NCBI RefSeq assembly: GCF_040412425.1
Contig: NC_089743.1
Span: forward strand, 83,141,471-83,205,470
Source: Macrobrachium rosenbergii
Lineage: Eukaryota > Arthropoda > Malacostraca > Decapoda > Palaemonidae
Direction of reading: 5' to 3'
Length of the DNA: 64,000 bases
The notes below the pieces were generated by a model. The model ran no database searches. It was given only the letters and a program-made list of their open reading frames with translations, and was not told where the DNA came from. Shown one piece after another: positions 1-11,950 of this stretch. A program made the translations under genes and the position numbers. Each line of letters begins with the position of its first letter. The stretch's first letter is position 1.

Positions 1-2683
1 TAAACTGCAGGAAAGTGTTTGAAATTGTTAGAAAGGTGAGGAAGTTGAGAATACCTGTAGAAGCGAACTGGAATAAAGTTATGAGATAACTAAACACCAA
101 GAACATGTAGCAATGAATATTAATAAGGGTGCTGGAAGAATGGAAGCAGCTGATTCGTAAGGAAGGGCCTTTATTACCCCGATGGACCGAGAAGAAGAGA
201 AAGATGTAGAGGTAAATGATGCCTATGTGCAGGGGGTCTGGCACACCTGTGTTGGTGGATAAAGGGACTAATGTCGGGGAAGTTTTTCACACGGTGGGTT
301 CACCCGTGGATCAGCAGTAAATTAGGAGAGTGAGAACGCAAACTGTTTCTTTTCCGAGGCCATCCCCTGTTAAATAAAAACAGCTCGTGCTGAAAAGAAT
401 GTAGTCCGTGGATACGTTTAAATCTGTCAACTTAAAGGAAAGGTTTCCAACGTAAATAGCTTCTGGGCGAAGAGAACACAAAGGCAATGTGATTTAAACA
501 CGTGTCTCCGCCCCACCTCCAGCAAAGGAGGGGGAAGTTCAGGGGAAGTTGGTTAATCGAGGCCGACGTTAAGACCATAACGCTGGAAGTCGGGACGGAG
601 GAAATGGAGTGGGGATGGGGGGCGGGTGATCTACTCTGTCTCGTCTCGACTGGATATCATTTTCACTTTATCGATTCCAACAGTAACCCTATACAGCGGT
701 CTCGTCATATGCTGATCAACTTTTGCCCGAAAATATAACTTTAATTTAATCTTCGCGATATTTTTTAGAAAACAGGAAGGAAAAACTTACGGGAGACAAT
801 AACGACATGAAAACAAAAGGGATCTAAAGCCTACAATCATGTAACTTTTGCTTCTCTCCCTTATGTGAAGTCCAGGTTATAATGCAATAATCCTGTATCT
901 ACCTACACAGGTCTTAGGGACTGTTTGATTATGAAAATTTAGGTCTTGAAGGCCAAACGCCCGAGCAAAAAATAAACAGGGAAGCATGAAGAATCCGGGC
1001 AACTCTGAATTAGGGAGTAAGCCTGCCTCATGAAAGACAAAATTAGATGGGTTAGAGACAACACCAGGTTGTCAGTAAAATAAAAATGAAATGCCTAAAC
1101 GGCATGTTCTTATATGTAAAAAACTGCCTCTCGGATGGACGGAAAAATCAACGATATGTCACCATACGAACGGCAAAAGTTCGATCTTACATAAGTAAAC
1201 TGATAGGATTCACAACACGCCCGTTAAGGCCTTGTCCTTGAAGACGAGCAAAGTTTCTAAGTAAGCGCGACAGTCAGGCTTTCCCAACAAAACTGGCAGA
1301 AAACCCGTCATTGGATGTTTCTCACGCAGTGACCTACATGTGACATCACGCTATTCACTCCCTGGATAACCCTGATATGAATGGCAGGTAACCTTCGATT
1401 CAGCACAACCCAAATCCTTGTTATAATTGCCAAAAGCGTCCAAGTCCCCTCTCGGCAGTTAAGAAGACTTTCTTCTCTCAGATTTTTGAAATATAGCTTC
1501 TCTTAAAATGGATTGATAATTTGTTTCCAGGCTAGAAAACAACCATGGGGTTTCACCACACTGCACATATACACTCGCTAACGCAATGATACACGGAAAA
1601 TTATAACACGTATAAAAAGTTGACTTATTTTTCCCAGTACAGTATCGCTTATTCAGTCAGATCAAATTAAACCATTTGTCGAAGAGAACAAAGCTCCCGT
1701 TAATCATCCATGTTTCCAAGGCACAAGGAAGTCCACCATGTGAAAACAAAAGCCATACAAGTCACGACAGAAAAGATTCATTTTCCACTTCCCCAACTCA
1801 CAGTTGTAAACCCACGGGACGACATCTATTTGCAATTTGTATATAGCGTCCGGATATATAAAGATATAAAGAACCGCAGTTACCACTCTTCTAAATTCTC
1901 CGCCTCTGACACGAGTAAGAATACGAATCGCATTCAGAAGAGAAATTGCCAACTACGAAACCTCAAACGATTACCGGTGATCATCGGCCAACCAGTACAA
2001 ACTTTCTCTTAATAATACACCCGGAGGGCACGCTCTTGGCTCCACCATCCAGTCTTTCACTTACAACCCTTACAACCTCCCCTCCCCTCCACCCCGGCCC
2101 CATCCTCACCCCACCTCACTTCACTTTTCTGTCTTCCTCCTTTTCAAGCTGACGCCTATGACCAAAGTGCATTAAACGGGTACTTAAATTAATCTAAACA
2201 AACTTCTGAGAACGAAGTCTCTTTCTGAGTCGGCCAGAATACAAAGTAAAATCATAACTGACATCTGATTGGCACGCTTCAAACCATAACGTCCAAGTAA
2301 TCAAACCGACCAACAGTGACGTGCTTTACTTAAAATATGCGCTTATGTTACCAAGCAAGGAGGAGTTGTATAGCTACAGATCACTTCAACCTCTTGCATC
2401 TCATTGGCGTGCACTAACACCCACCAACGCCCACGCTAGGATCGCCCACGCTTTGATGAGACTACTACGCATTTGCAATGATGTAACACACTAAACACGC
2501 CATTACATCATAATACGAATTCTTTTCCACAACGCAGAAGTCATTTCCAATATTTTCACGTAATTTCATAAGCCAAATACTTTCTCTTCGAGTATGAATT
2601 AAATTTCAATTACTATAATTCCACATAAACCAACAAATTCGTCAGATGAAAATTAGGAAATCCATTGAGACAGTAAAACGATG

Positions 2684-2776
2684 TGTGTGTGTTTGTGTGT
2701 TATATTTATATATATTATACAGTGTGTATATATATATATATATTATATATATATCAACACACACACACACACACTG
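2684..2776. repeat. (GT)n-(TA)n-(CA)n palindromic microsatellite
   Basis: TG repeats, then TA-rich DNA, then CA repeats form a natural inverted repeat able to fold as a hairpin or cruciform. Confidence 0.85.
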
Positions 2777-4089
2777 AAAATATGAGTTAGGTCAAAAGTA
2801 AGTATAATTTGTTATTCTGATGAGGCATGAACGTTCATGCAACCGTGCATGTTTTGTGGGAATGAGAGGTTTACCTGTAAACAATGTCCATGGGGGAGGG
2901 GTAAACGGGGGAAGGAGGAGTGAGTGGGGGAAGCAGATCACTATAGCCACAATGTATATTGATCTTAAAAGCCAGAAATGGTGTCAGCGACAGTGCATGA
3001 CATTCCTCTCACTAAAATGACCAACAACAGCGTTTCAAGAAATCCAATTAGGACCAAGATAACAAGGCGTTAATATAATACATATGCTACACTTCATCAA
3101 TGGCATCAGGCCGTGTGATCCGAATCATTTAGAAAACGACACTTGAAATTAGAAAGCATTCTTTGGCAAAGTAAATCATGAACAAAAACATTAAATGAAT
3201 TTATATCAGTTAAGGTAATAAAGCATTTTAGATAGGAAAGACTACTGAATTTAATCTACTGAAAAAGCCATTCGGTATCACCTGGTACTGGCAGTACAAC
3301 TGAACTACCACAGCAACCAGCAAAACAACTCCTTCTGTACGGCTTCACTCTCAATTTTGAGAACATCAGTGTGGGTTACATTCTTTCCTTTTGTGGGGTG
3401 TCGACTTTTTTTTTTTAACGTTCACGAAAACCTAACAAACAATCTGGCGACACTGCAGAAAAATGGGCAGGTAACCCAGCGGCCAAATTAATTTACCCTT
3501 CAGCTTTTAGAAGTACAAAATCATCAAGTTACGTTAAGAGGGGACTCAATTATCATAATCAACTCACTTCGTGTCAAAATGAGATTAAAAAACGTGACCC
3601 ACTGTCGTTATTTCGGATAAAATCTACTACAAGGTCGCATATCCTACAGATCTTGCACAAAGAGGGCATTAAGTTCTACCCATTCACCTTATAAGGCTTT
3701 CTATGACGGGAAAAACGTAGCTTGACCCAAGTCTCAAAACTGTTGCTGTGCGTGCGCTAGCGCAAAACTCCCTATTTCAAACAGAATACTGTCTTAGGAG
3801 CTCATGTCAACACTCTTACTTCCAATGAAAAACAAGGTATTCACAAAGGTATGAATACCTAAGAACCGCTTAAAACATACTACACGCCATCAATATGGTT
3901 TAAATCAAACATGCGTTCCACCCAAGAAAATATGAAGTAGCCTATGTGAGGATTTTGCAACTGAGGCCTAAAACCAACAAAATAGAAATCTCTTCCCAGT
4001 TCACACACACTGCTCTAAACCGGAGTATTTTTCTAACAGGCTTACATCAATATCCTGAAATTTCAAGTTATACATTTACTAAACTTTAC

Positions 4090-4090
<1 letters not shown>

Positions 4091-4126
<36 letters not shown>
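4091..4126 (+). repeat. (GA)n microsatellite
   Basis: Pure GA on the plus strand, so (CT)n in the gene's sense direction. Confidence 0.98.
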
Positions 4127-4129
<3 letters not shown>

Positions 4130-6755
4130 TTACACAGTAATGCCCCATGTTATATAAGGCACAATGAAAAATGCGACGCAGTACAGCCCGTTGTGGTATG
4201 TATAGAAGTCAATGAACTAAAGGGTATAGTTAATATTCAAAGATTGAGTACAACCTACTGGAGCAAATAAACAAATAAAGCGGAATATGCAGGTTAACAC
4301 ACAAAAAAAATAAAAGTTCTTCACAGAGCAAACGTCGTATCCTAATACACAAAGCACCATACGAAGGTTCAAGCTGGGTGTGCGCACCAAAGAATCACGC
4401 GAGGCACTGCCAGGAGGCATGGCATTTATCGGCTAAAGCAAGGACTTGTAGTGCCACCTTCCTCCCCGCCATGGATCCTCCTTTTTCCTCCCCCACCTCT
4501 CTGGGTCCTGGCCCCTACCCGAAACACTGCATACACACCAAACAACTTCTCCACCTACATCGGCGCTCAGGTCATTGACACCGACATTCTAAAGCGCTCA
4601 TAAAAGGAGGAGAGGGGTAGTTGACCTAACGTGTATTCGTCATCAACAGTTAATGATCAAATTGGTCATGCTCCTTTTATAAGGGTAAAGGCTGCAGCTG
4701 ACTTACTGTATGCAACAGCATTTTATGAACTTCCATCCCATCTTTCAATATTTGTGTTCTTGGCACTAAACCAATAGTGTGTCACTAGATTTATGCTAAC
4801 AGACTCAACTGTTTCAACGTTAATAAAAATGAAATTGAATAGGAGACGTACTAAAAGTAGTCATGCAGAAAAATTTGGCGGATAATTCAGTTATTTAAAT
4901 TACACTAAAAATAACAGGCAAACCCAGTTTAAGTAATGTTTCTGCTAAATTTTAAATAGTGGTCTTCGGTTTATGGAGTTCTTAATTAACTTACACAGGG
5001 GCCAAAAGCATAAAGCAGTACCTCTCGCACTTTGACCTTTTCTCAACAAAGCAAATAGGTTCCAAGGACAAGGCTATACAATCGGAAAAGCGCATGTCAG
5101 TTACTCATAAATGACTGGGTTTGACTAAATTCCCGTCATCGTTATGAAGGACATTCTACAATGATCGTAAACATATCACGATTTGCGTGAAACGGATCAG
5201 CAGCACAACTCAAGCATTCAAACTGCTCCAAGTTCGTAAGTAAAGGAACACGTCAGAACGTTCCAAACTGATCGTATGTAGGCGGGATCAATCCCATTAC
5301 TTATCGCACAATAAACACATTCCAGGAGGTTGGTTAAAACGATTTCATATCCGTAAACGGCTTGTTTCCCTTTTTTATGAATCTCTAAATGAAACATACG
5401 AGTCGGCACTCCCGGCACACCGGTACACTAAAAACTTGTAACGTCTGCCACAAGTACACACAAGCCTCCTACTAATGAAGAAGAAGAGCGTACGCACAGC
5501 AGTGAAATCTTACAACTACTGGGTCTCTTGGACACTCGCCTTCCTTCCCCCCAATACACACACCCCTTCTTCTTCACTCTCACTTCCTCCTTCCCTTTAG
5601 TCCTACCATTACTATAAATATATCCCCTCCTGTTCCTTCACCGGTATTGGAAACTCCAAAACTGACAAGATAATTAATTCCTAAAACTGTCTTTATTTTA
5701 TTCCCTTCTAAACCTCGATGGGCTGCCAAACCACCCTCCACTATTTTTGGCTGAAACATGTAATATAAAATGGAAAAATCGCTATATAAATGCTTTGTAC
5801 TAGTGATTATTTCCATTATGAAATTACATACACTTTGTATTAATTCAAAATCCAAAATTAAAACCGCTTACTACATTATCCTCTTCCATCAAGCTTAACC
5901 CGAATGCAGCGATTACACAAATCTATAGTAATCAGTCTAAACACTTCGTCATAAAAAAAATGAACAAATTATCAAAACACACGAGATTATGACTCTGTCT
6001 CGAGTTGATCAACGCACCAATTCCAGAGTCGCAGTGTAAAGGAGAAACACTGATGTACCTCTGGAACTCGTCACAAGTACGGTATGGAAACTTCCTGTTT
6101 TGTCCATGTGACGTAGGCACATGAATTCCAGAACACACAAAATTAGCCAAAGGAACAGTGCCTAATAGAATTCCTCGGTGCTGGCATCAGGCCAGTTCAT
6201 CCTAACTCAGAATGTCGCTTAGTTTTAGCATATTGCAGCGTTGAGGAAAACAAGAATTTATTTATCAACCGAGCGGTATAAACCCGTATGCTTAAATCAT
6301 GCGGCTGGCAGTCATGGAGTGACGACCATTATATAAAGGTATGACGCAAGACGCTGCAAACCACCAAGACAGTATAATGGTTCTCCTCTTTTGTGCAACG
6401 CACTTGGAGTTCGAAACAAAAACCTCCATCTGTCCTTCCCTCCCCCACAATAAAAAGTGTCAGGTAACAACTTAACTACCTTCTTAGGCAATGAACTCCA
6501 AGGAAAACACACACGAACAATTATTTCTGGTCTGGAATTCAATTTTCAGAAATAAGAAACAGGATCACGGTATGAAAATATGTTACGTTGAAAATGTTAA
6601 ATGTCTCAACGGTAAAAGGAAATTTTCATCAGGCGAAGAATGGCACTACTCCCTCCCTCCCCCATCCCCATACCAGGGCTCCACCCCTGAGCCTGAACTA
6701 GATTACTGCGCACATCCGCTGCTGCATAAAAACCAGTGCATATCAAGTTGTCAAT

Positions 6756-6757
<2 letters not shown>

Positions 6758-6808
<51 letters not shown>
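6758..6808 (+). repeat. (GA)n microsatellite
   Basis: A pure GA tract, directly followed by the 42-bp tandem repeat. Confidence 0.98.
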
Positions 6809-6811
<3 letters not shown>

Positions 6812-6837
6812 TAACCAACTTCAAATGTTACATTTAC

Positions 6838-6962
6838 AATCATCTGCAGAAAACTACTGTACCAGTTGTGAAGAAGTTCAATCATCTGCAGAAAATACTG
6901 TTACCAGTTGTGAAGAAGTTCAGTCATCTGTAGAATATTACTGTACCAGTTATGAAGAAGTT
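6838..6962. repeat. 42-bp tandem repeat, 3 copies
   Basis: Three copies of AATCATCTGCAGAAAACTAC plus TGTACCAGTTGTGAAGAAGTT follow directly after the (GA)n tract. Confidence 0.9.
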
Positions 6963-7150
6963 TAGAATTAACAAATGACGATAACAAACAAATGGAAAAG
7001 AAATTCCTTAGAGAGATCAACCGTAGGGTGATGTGAAACTTAACCGGATGTTCGTAAACAAACTATGGCAGGAAATTACAAATAAAACGCCCATCCTGTA
7101 AAAATCACATAAAAGGAACCAGCAAAACTTTACCTTAACTATTTAACTAT

Positions 7151-7154
<4 letters not shown>

Positions 7155-7226
<72 letters not shown>
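7155..7226. repeat. (TA)n microsatellite
   Basis: Uninterrupted TA repeat. Confidence 0.98.
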
Positions 7227-7230
<4 letters not shown>

Positions 7231-9597
7231 ATACGCCACCACGACTTAAAACAAAAAATCTGCAAGAATTTCAGTAACAGATGGCAATACCGCAGCACCT
7301 TTGACAAATAAATCATAAAACTCTCGTTTTTTTTTTATATTGACGCAAAATAAAAAAAATAAAAAATAAAAAACTAACCTGGACGATGGCGAGAGAGAGA
7401 GCGAGAGAAATAGGTTTTTTCGATATCACTCTTCCACTATGGCAATAATACTTTAGCAAATTCTCCGCAAAGGTGGAGGCGAAAAAAAAAAAAAAAAAGC
7501 TTAACACGCTGCAAAGGCTTTCACGTCGTACATGGTCACATTCTCGATAATACCCTGAGGAATTCTTGACTTGTAAATACTTGGGGTCTTGGCGTACTCA
7601 TGAAGCACAACAGCCAACACAGAATGCTTATCGCACCACTTTTAGGTTCCTATCCGATTCTGTATGGCATATTTGCACGAGTTCACTCATCTAGCTTCCA
7701 GAAATTCTTCTGGAAGCCAATGTCTGATGTCAAACCAGCTGTAAGCAGTCATTTTATGTAAATAATCTCATGGTTCATTTCACCATCTAGACTATAGACA
7801 TTTTATACTATAATCAATTATTCCATTACTTTCAGGCACTCTTTCCCTAATTCAAGATTGCCCTCTAAGATTTTTCATTATTTTATTCAACTGGAGAATT
7901 AATTTCCCACATTTATATTGAAGTACACTTCCATTTGTCGAACTATTAAATTAAAGTCTTACGATCGTTATACAACCAGATTTGGTTGTCGCTAAAATCC
8001 AGACGTTCTACTTACACGCTGTATGCAAGCACCTTGATTGCAGTAGAAGTTTACCAAATATTATTTATTAAAAATTCAATGTTGCTTTTTTAAATTAAAA
8101 AGGCTTCAACGGTACAGCTGGAGGTAGTTTTATTTCTTAAACTACTGCTTCTCCAAAACTCTTGTACCTATATACGTCACCCTATTGGTGCTTGGCATCA
8201 TCAGGACAGTTTAAGATTCCTACCGTGGGTATTTGTTACACTCAGAACCTCTTAATTTGTAATAGTTGTTTACAATCTGTAAATATTATATATATATGAG
8301 AGAGAGAGCGTTTGTATTTACACAAGTATAATGAAACTAAGCAATGACAATCCTTTACAAACCCCAATACACTGTGGTTTCAACTTAGAATTCTCCTAGT
8401 TCCTTTGTGCAGATAAAAATATTTTTAGTTAATTGTGCTTCTGTATGAACAGGTGGTTACAGATTCTCTTACATGGCTGATTATATTGGTGTAGCGAATG
8501 AACTTCACAAATCATATAAACTAGGTAATTTGTATAAGATATAAATCATTGTTGACAACACGCTACATTAAAACATAGTGCCACAGTTTCCGTCATGCCC
8601 TAACTGAATTGTTTAACAATATATTCTGCAGTCAACTGTCATATTTTAAGTTGTAGTGGCTGTGTGATTGCTACGACTGAGGCAATGAGCCGCGAATACT
8701 GGAAATAAAACATCACATTTGAGGCAAGTATATGAATACTACGGTACGTTTTCTTAGGACCCCAAGAGACAGTGCATAGTAAACGCTATGTGTAAAAGTT
8801 TAAGGAATTTATATCACTACATGAGGCAAAACACACGAGAGATGAATTTCAGTATACTGCGCGCGCACACACACACACACACACCACTTGAAATGTCTAG
8901 AAACTCTCCTTGTCGCGTCATAATACAGTGAATCGGGAAGGCCGTGTTTTACGGTACTTTAAGCATGTCACACTACTGTAGTATCCAAAGTTAATCACTG
9001 TGGCAATACCACGGGATGAAGATATATAAAATAAATTTACTGCACTGTCGTAAAATTCGCCAATACTTCGTAAAGAATGTGGTACTTATACAACACTAGA
9101 CCCAAGACTAGTTATTCTCTCTATATCAGAGACGACCAAACCAACGAACCTTGAATACGGTTAACCACATCGATGCACGAGGGAAAACTTTCATACGTAC
9201 TCTAGAACAAAAAGTGCAGATTTGTACAGTTTTTCCCTTAATGTAGACAGAGCAACGAACATTTCATCTTACTGACTCAGGAGACGAAAAGTACATCAAA
9301 TTGCCCAAATCACCTCGTCGCAAGAATAAATGAGTACAGCGCAATGTGAAAGGAGTAAAATAAAAGTACTGCCATTTTCCAAAAACCAAGTGCCTCAGCC
9401 GCAGGAGAAAAACTTCGTAACCTGCGGCTTCCGGCGATCTCTTCACTAAACCATTACCATCGTAGCATGGCAGTGGTCGAAGGAAAATGCTCCCTGGGAT
9501 CGTTAATCCGAGATGATTACCGATCTTCTAATATTCATGTACGGCAAAGTTTTCATGTCAAACTATCTGCAAATGATGATGACCTGCTTCGAGTGTG

Positions 9598-9687
9598 CGT
9601 GTGTGTGTATATACATATACACATACATACACCATATACATATACATACATACACACACACATATATATATAATATAATAAACACAC

Positions 9688-9757
<70 letters not shown>
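9598..9757. repeat. Compound TG / TACA / TA / (GA)n microsatellite
   Basis: TG and TACA-type repeats run into TA repeats and then a GA tract (9690-9757) with one TAGA interruption. Confidence 0.95.
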
Positions 9758-9760
<3 letters not shown>

Positions 9761-11152
9761 TTTTTACAAGGAGTGAGTTTATCTCGTCTTGGTCCTCCCA
9801 TTATTAAGATATTTTGGCGAAGTGACGAACCACACGTCTTGGGGTTTTCCTCTCTTTCCACCCCAGTTACAACAAAAAACAGTTTATTTACAGTAAAATG
9901 CTTAATTCACAGATCAGGTCAGTAAAGGGACTGGATATTAGAAAAACGTCTATATCTCCAGATCAAAACTCGAAAGCTGGAACCTTAGTTTGTGAGCCGC
10001 TGGGTTACCACTGCTTCCCGAGGCCAGCAGAAAGTCTGAGACTGAATGAGGATGATATCTGAGTCACTCACCATTGTGAGTTCCGTTACAGACTGCTCAA
10101 GTTCCGATGGCTAATTATACAGTTTAACTGGCTAGTGAAAACTCATTCTTATGTATTACGAAAGCAACAAATTTCTAACTATGCCTAATGCGAATAAAAA
10201 TTTCAAGATCATCATCAACGGCACTAATACTATATAATACATATAATTAAAAAAAAAACTTTACAACCCCAAACATAAGCAATGATATATTTCTACACCA
10301 ATGAGCCTCTGATTAAAAGGGTACAGGTTAAATAAGAAAACTTAGTCAACTAGCAGCAATATAGATTTGAATCCCATTAAATTGATCCCATTTTCTCTAC
10401 CCATAGAAAACGAACTCAAACACTATAGAAAATGATCGTAATTTGTACAAGGGCGACTAAAGAATAACTACTACTAGCTTACAGAGATTTCTGTAACGCA
10501 CGCCGAATTTACTACTCTTGTTCAAAAGCTTCTCAATCTTCTAATTTCAGCGACGATTCAGAACTTAAAATTAAGATAACTGTACTGCTATAAAAGCTGG
10601 AAAACTAACTCCAAAACTCACTGAAACATGTTGAACATTATTGGTCTCTGAAAATAGTCGTCAAGAGAACCAACAATAGACAAAAGCACACTTTGTGTAT
10701 TCGAAATCTCTTTAGACTGACAAGAATAAGAGTGTTTTACAGGTTTTACATATCAGTTTTTCTTCTCTGCTGAAGTTTAAAAGTTCATTGAAAAATACAG
10801 AGCGAGCTCTATTTTGTGTACCAATAACTTGATCATTACATGCAAACATATTACTCACTGAAAAGTCTCATAGGCAAATACAAATAAAGTAAATGCACAA
10901 AATTTTCTAATATCTATGGCAATTCAGGTTTCGTAGATTAGTCATTCAATATAAAAGCATTCCTATACAGCTTAACTGCTTTGACTGTTAGAGAGATTAA
11001 ACTTGGTTGAATTGGGGAGGGGGTTATTCAACAATGCAGTAAATTAAATGTAAAGAGTAAATTGCAGTGATTAGGGATTAATACATGGTTAATATAAAAA
11101 ATTTAAAAAATCTGTGAAAATTAACTTCCTAGATCATGCAAAGCAACCTAAC

Positions 11153-11278
11153 CTTGTGTCTCTCTTAGCTGCTTAGTGACCTTTGGCACCTTCTTAGTGC
11201 CACGGCCCCCAGAAGGGAGGGGCGGGGACGTGCTGGGATCTACAGGGGCGGGGGACTCTTCAGATGTGGATCCCCAGC
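11153..11278 (-). CDS. Exon J: short Pro/Ser segment with basic end
   Basis: A 126-nt exon, phase 1-1 (2 + 41 codons + 1), with acceptor GGTTGTATAG and a weak donor CACAAG|GTTAGG. It reads WGSTSEESPAPVDPSTSPPL, then a basic GRGTKKVPKVTKQLRETQ. It is the last coding exon I can support. The C-terminal exons, including any KASH transmembrane segment, must be beyond it. Because it is also symmetric it could be skipped too. The frame is set by both possible upstream partners (H or I), each ending in phase 1. Confidence 0.72.
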
Positions 11279-11718
11279 CTATACAACCACCACCAAACAG
11301 ATAAAAAGAAAAAAACAAAGGGAGAGCTGTATTAAGGACGGAAAGGAACCTACGTTAACACCATTTAAACGATTTAATCAAGATTTTTTTTCCTATTAAA
11401 CCATACATAACGCTATCTCTATAACATTTTCTTTAAATAGCAAATTCGTCATAACGGTAATAACTGTACCATAGATATGTACATAGTTCATGTCCGTTTG
11501 TATGTGCATTAATTAAATTTCTATTGTTAAACTATTACATCTAAACCTAAACGAGACACTAGGCATTCATGCAGTCACCTACACCAAACAACGTAGTGTC
11601 TTACGAATTACTTTATAAAGCGTCTAACCTCTTAGTAAAGAATAACTGTATACAGTTTATAACCTCCTAAATACTAACACTAGTGGCCTTGTTCTTTTCC
11701 ATGGCTGCCCTATTTGGA

Positions 11719-11724
11719 TTTATT
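11719..11724 (-). terminator. Candidate intronic poly(A) signal AATAAA
   Basis: The minus strand carries a canonical AATAAA about 160 nt after the read-through stop codon of exon I. GT/T-rich bases follow further on (GTGTTAGTATTT near 11660-11650). It lies inside the exon I-J intron, so its use would produce the short C-terminal form. A hexamer like this is common by chance in AT-rich DNA. Confidence 0.4.
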
Positions 11725-11879
11725 AACAAAATAGAAAAATAAATCACATATATGGGCAGCTTCTCATAATTTGTGTATAAAAATTACTTAAAACCATGAG
11801 GAAGTGCCACTAAAATCCCTAATTGCCTATGCAGATGTCACTGCATCTTTGATTTAGAGCATGGAAAAGAATGATAAAG

Positions 11880-11950
11880 TTAACCCTCCACCAGCAATTT
11901 GTATAAAGCAGTGTCAATGCCCACAGAAAAGGGTGAAATATTCAACTTAC
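11880..11950 (-). CDS. Read-through (retained-intron) C-terminal tail of exon I
   Basis: If the GTAAGT donor at 11950-11945 is not used, the reading frame continues 23 residues to TAA at 11882-11880, ending SKLNISPFSVGIDTALYKLL plus VEG. This gives a complete single-exon 1,350-residue protein when started at 15932. The tail resembles RLDFAPFSVSETALHHLL from exon C (shared L, PFSV, TAL and LL with a one-residue gap). That similarity argues the tail may be a used alternative C-terminus and not just chance open frame, but there is no transcript evidence here. Confidence 0.45.

Larger units (their letters stand above)
1..11152. other. Non-coding: downstream intron(s) or 3' flank
   Basis: No convincing exon, RNA gene or transposon ORF was found on either strand. 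The DNA is AT-rich with scattered microsatellites: (GA)n at 4091-4126, 6758-6808 and 9690-9757, (TA)n at 7155-7226, and short CA/TG tracts. Since exon J ends in a donor, at least the first part is intron of the minus-strand gene. I searched the minus strand by eye for a KASH-type hydrophobic C-terminus and saw none. Confidence 0.6.
11279..11950 (-). other. Intron I-J (672 nt)
   Basis: Intron between the giant exon and exon J. Its first 71 nt are open in the exon I frame and its middle holds the AATAAA hexamer. Otherwise it is AT-rich with nothing recognisable. Confidence 0.7.

Noticed and set aside
9264..9446. Minus-strand 60-codon frame considered as the KASH C-terminus
   Set aside because: No continuous membrane helix followed by a short lumenal tail.
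10030..10110. Donor-like GTGAGT near 10.07 kb on minus, considered as an extra exon after J
   Set aside because: The required frame hits a stop and no good acceptor precedes it.
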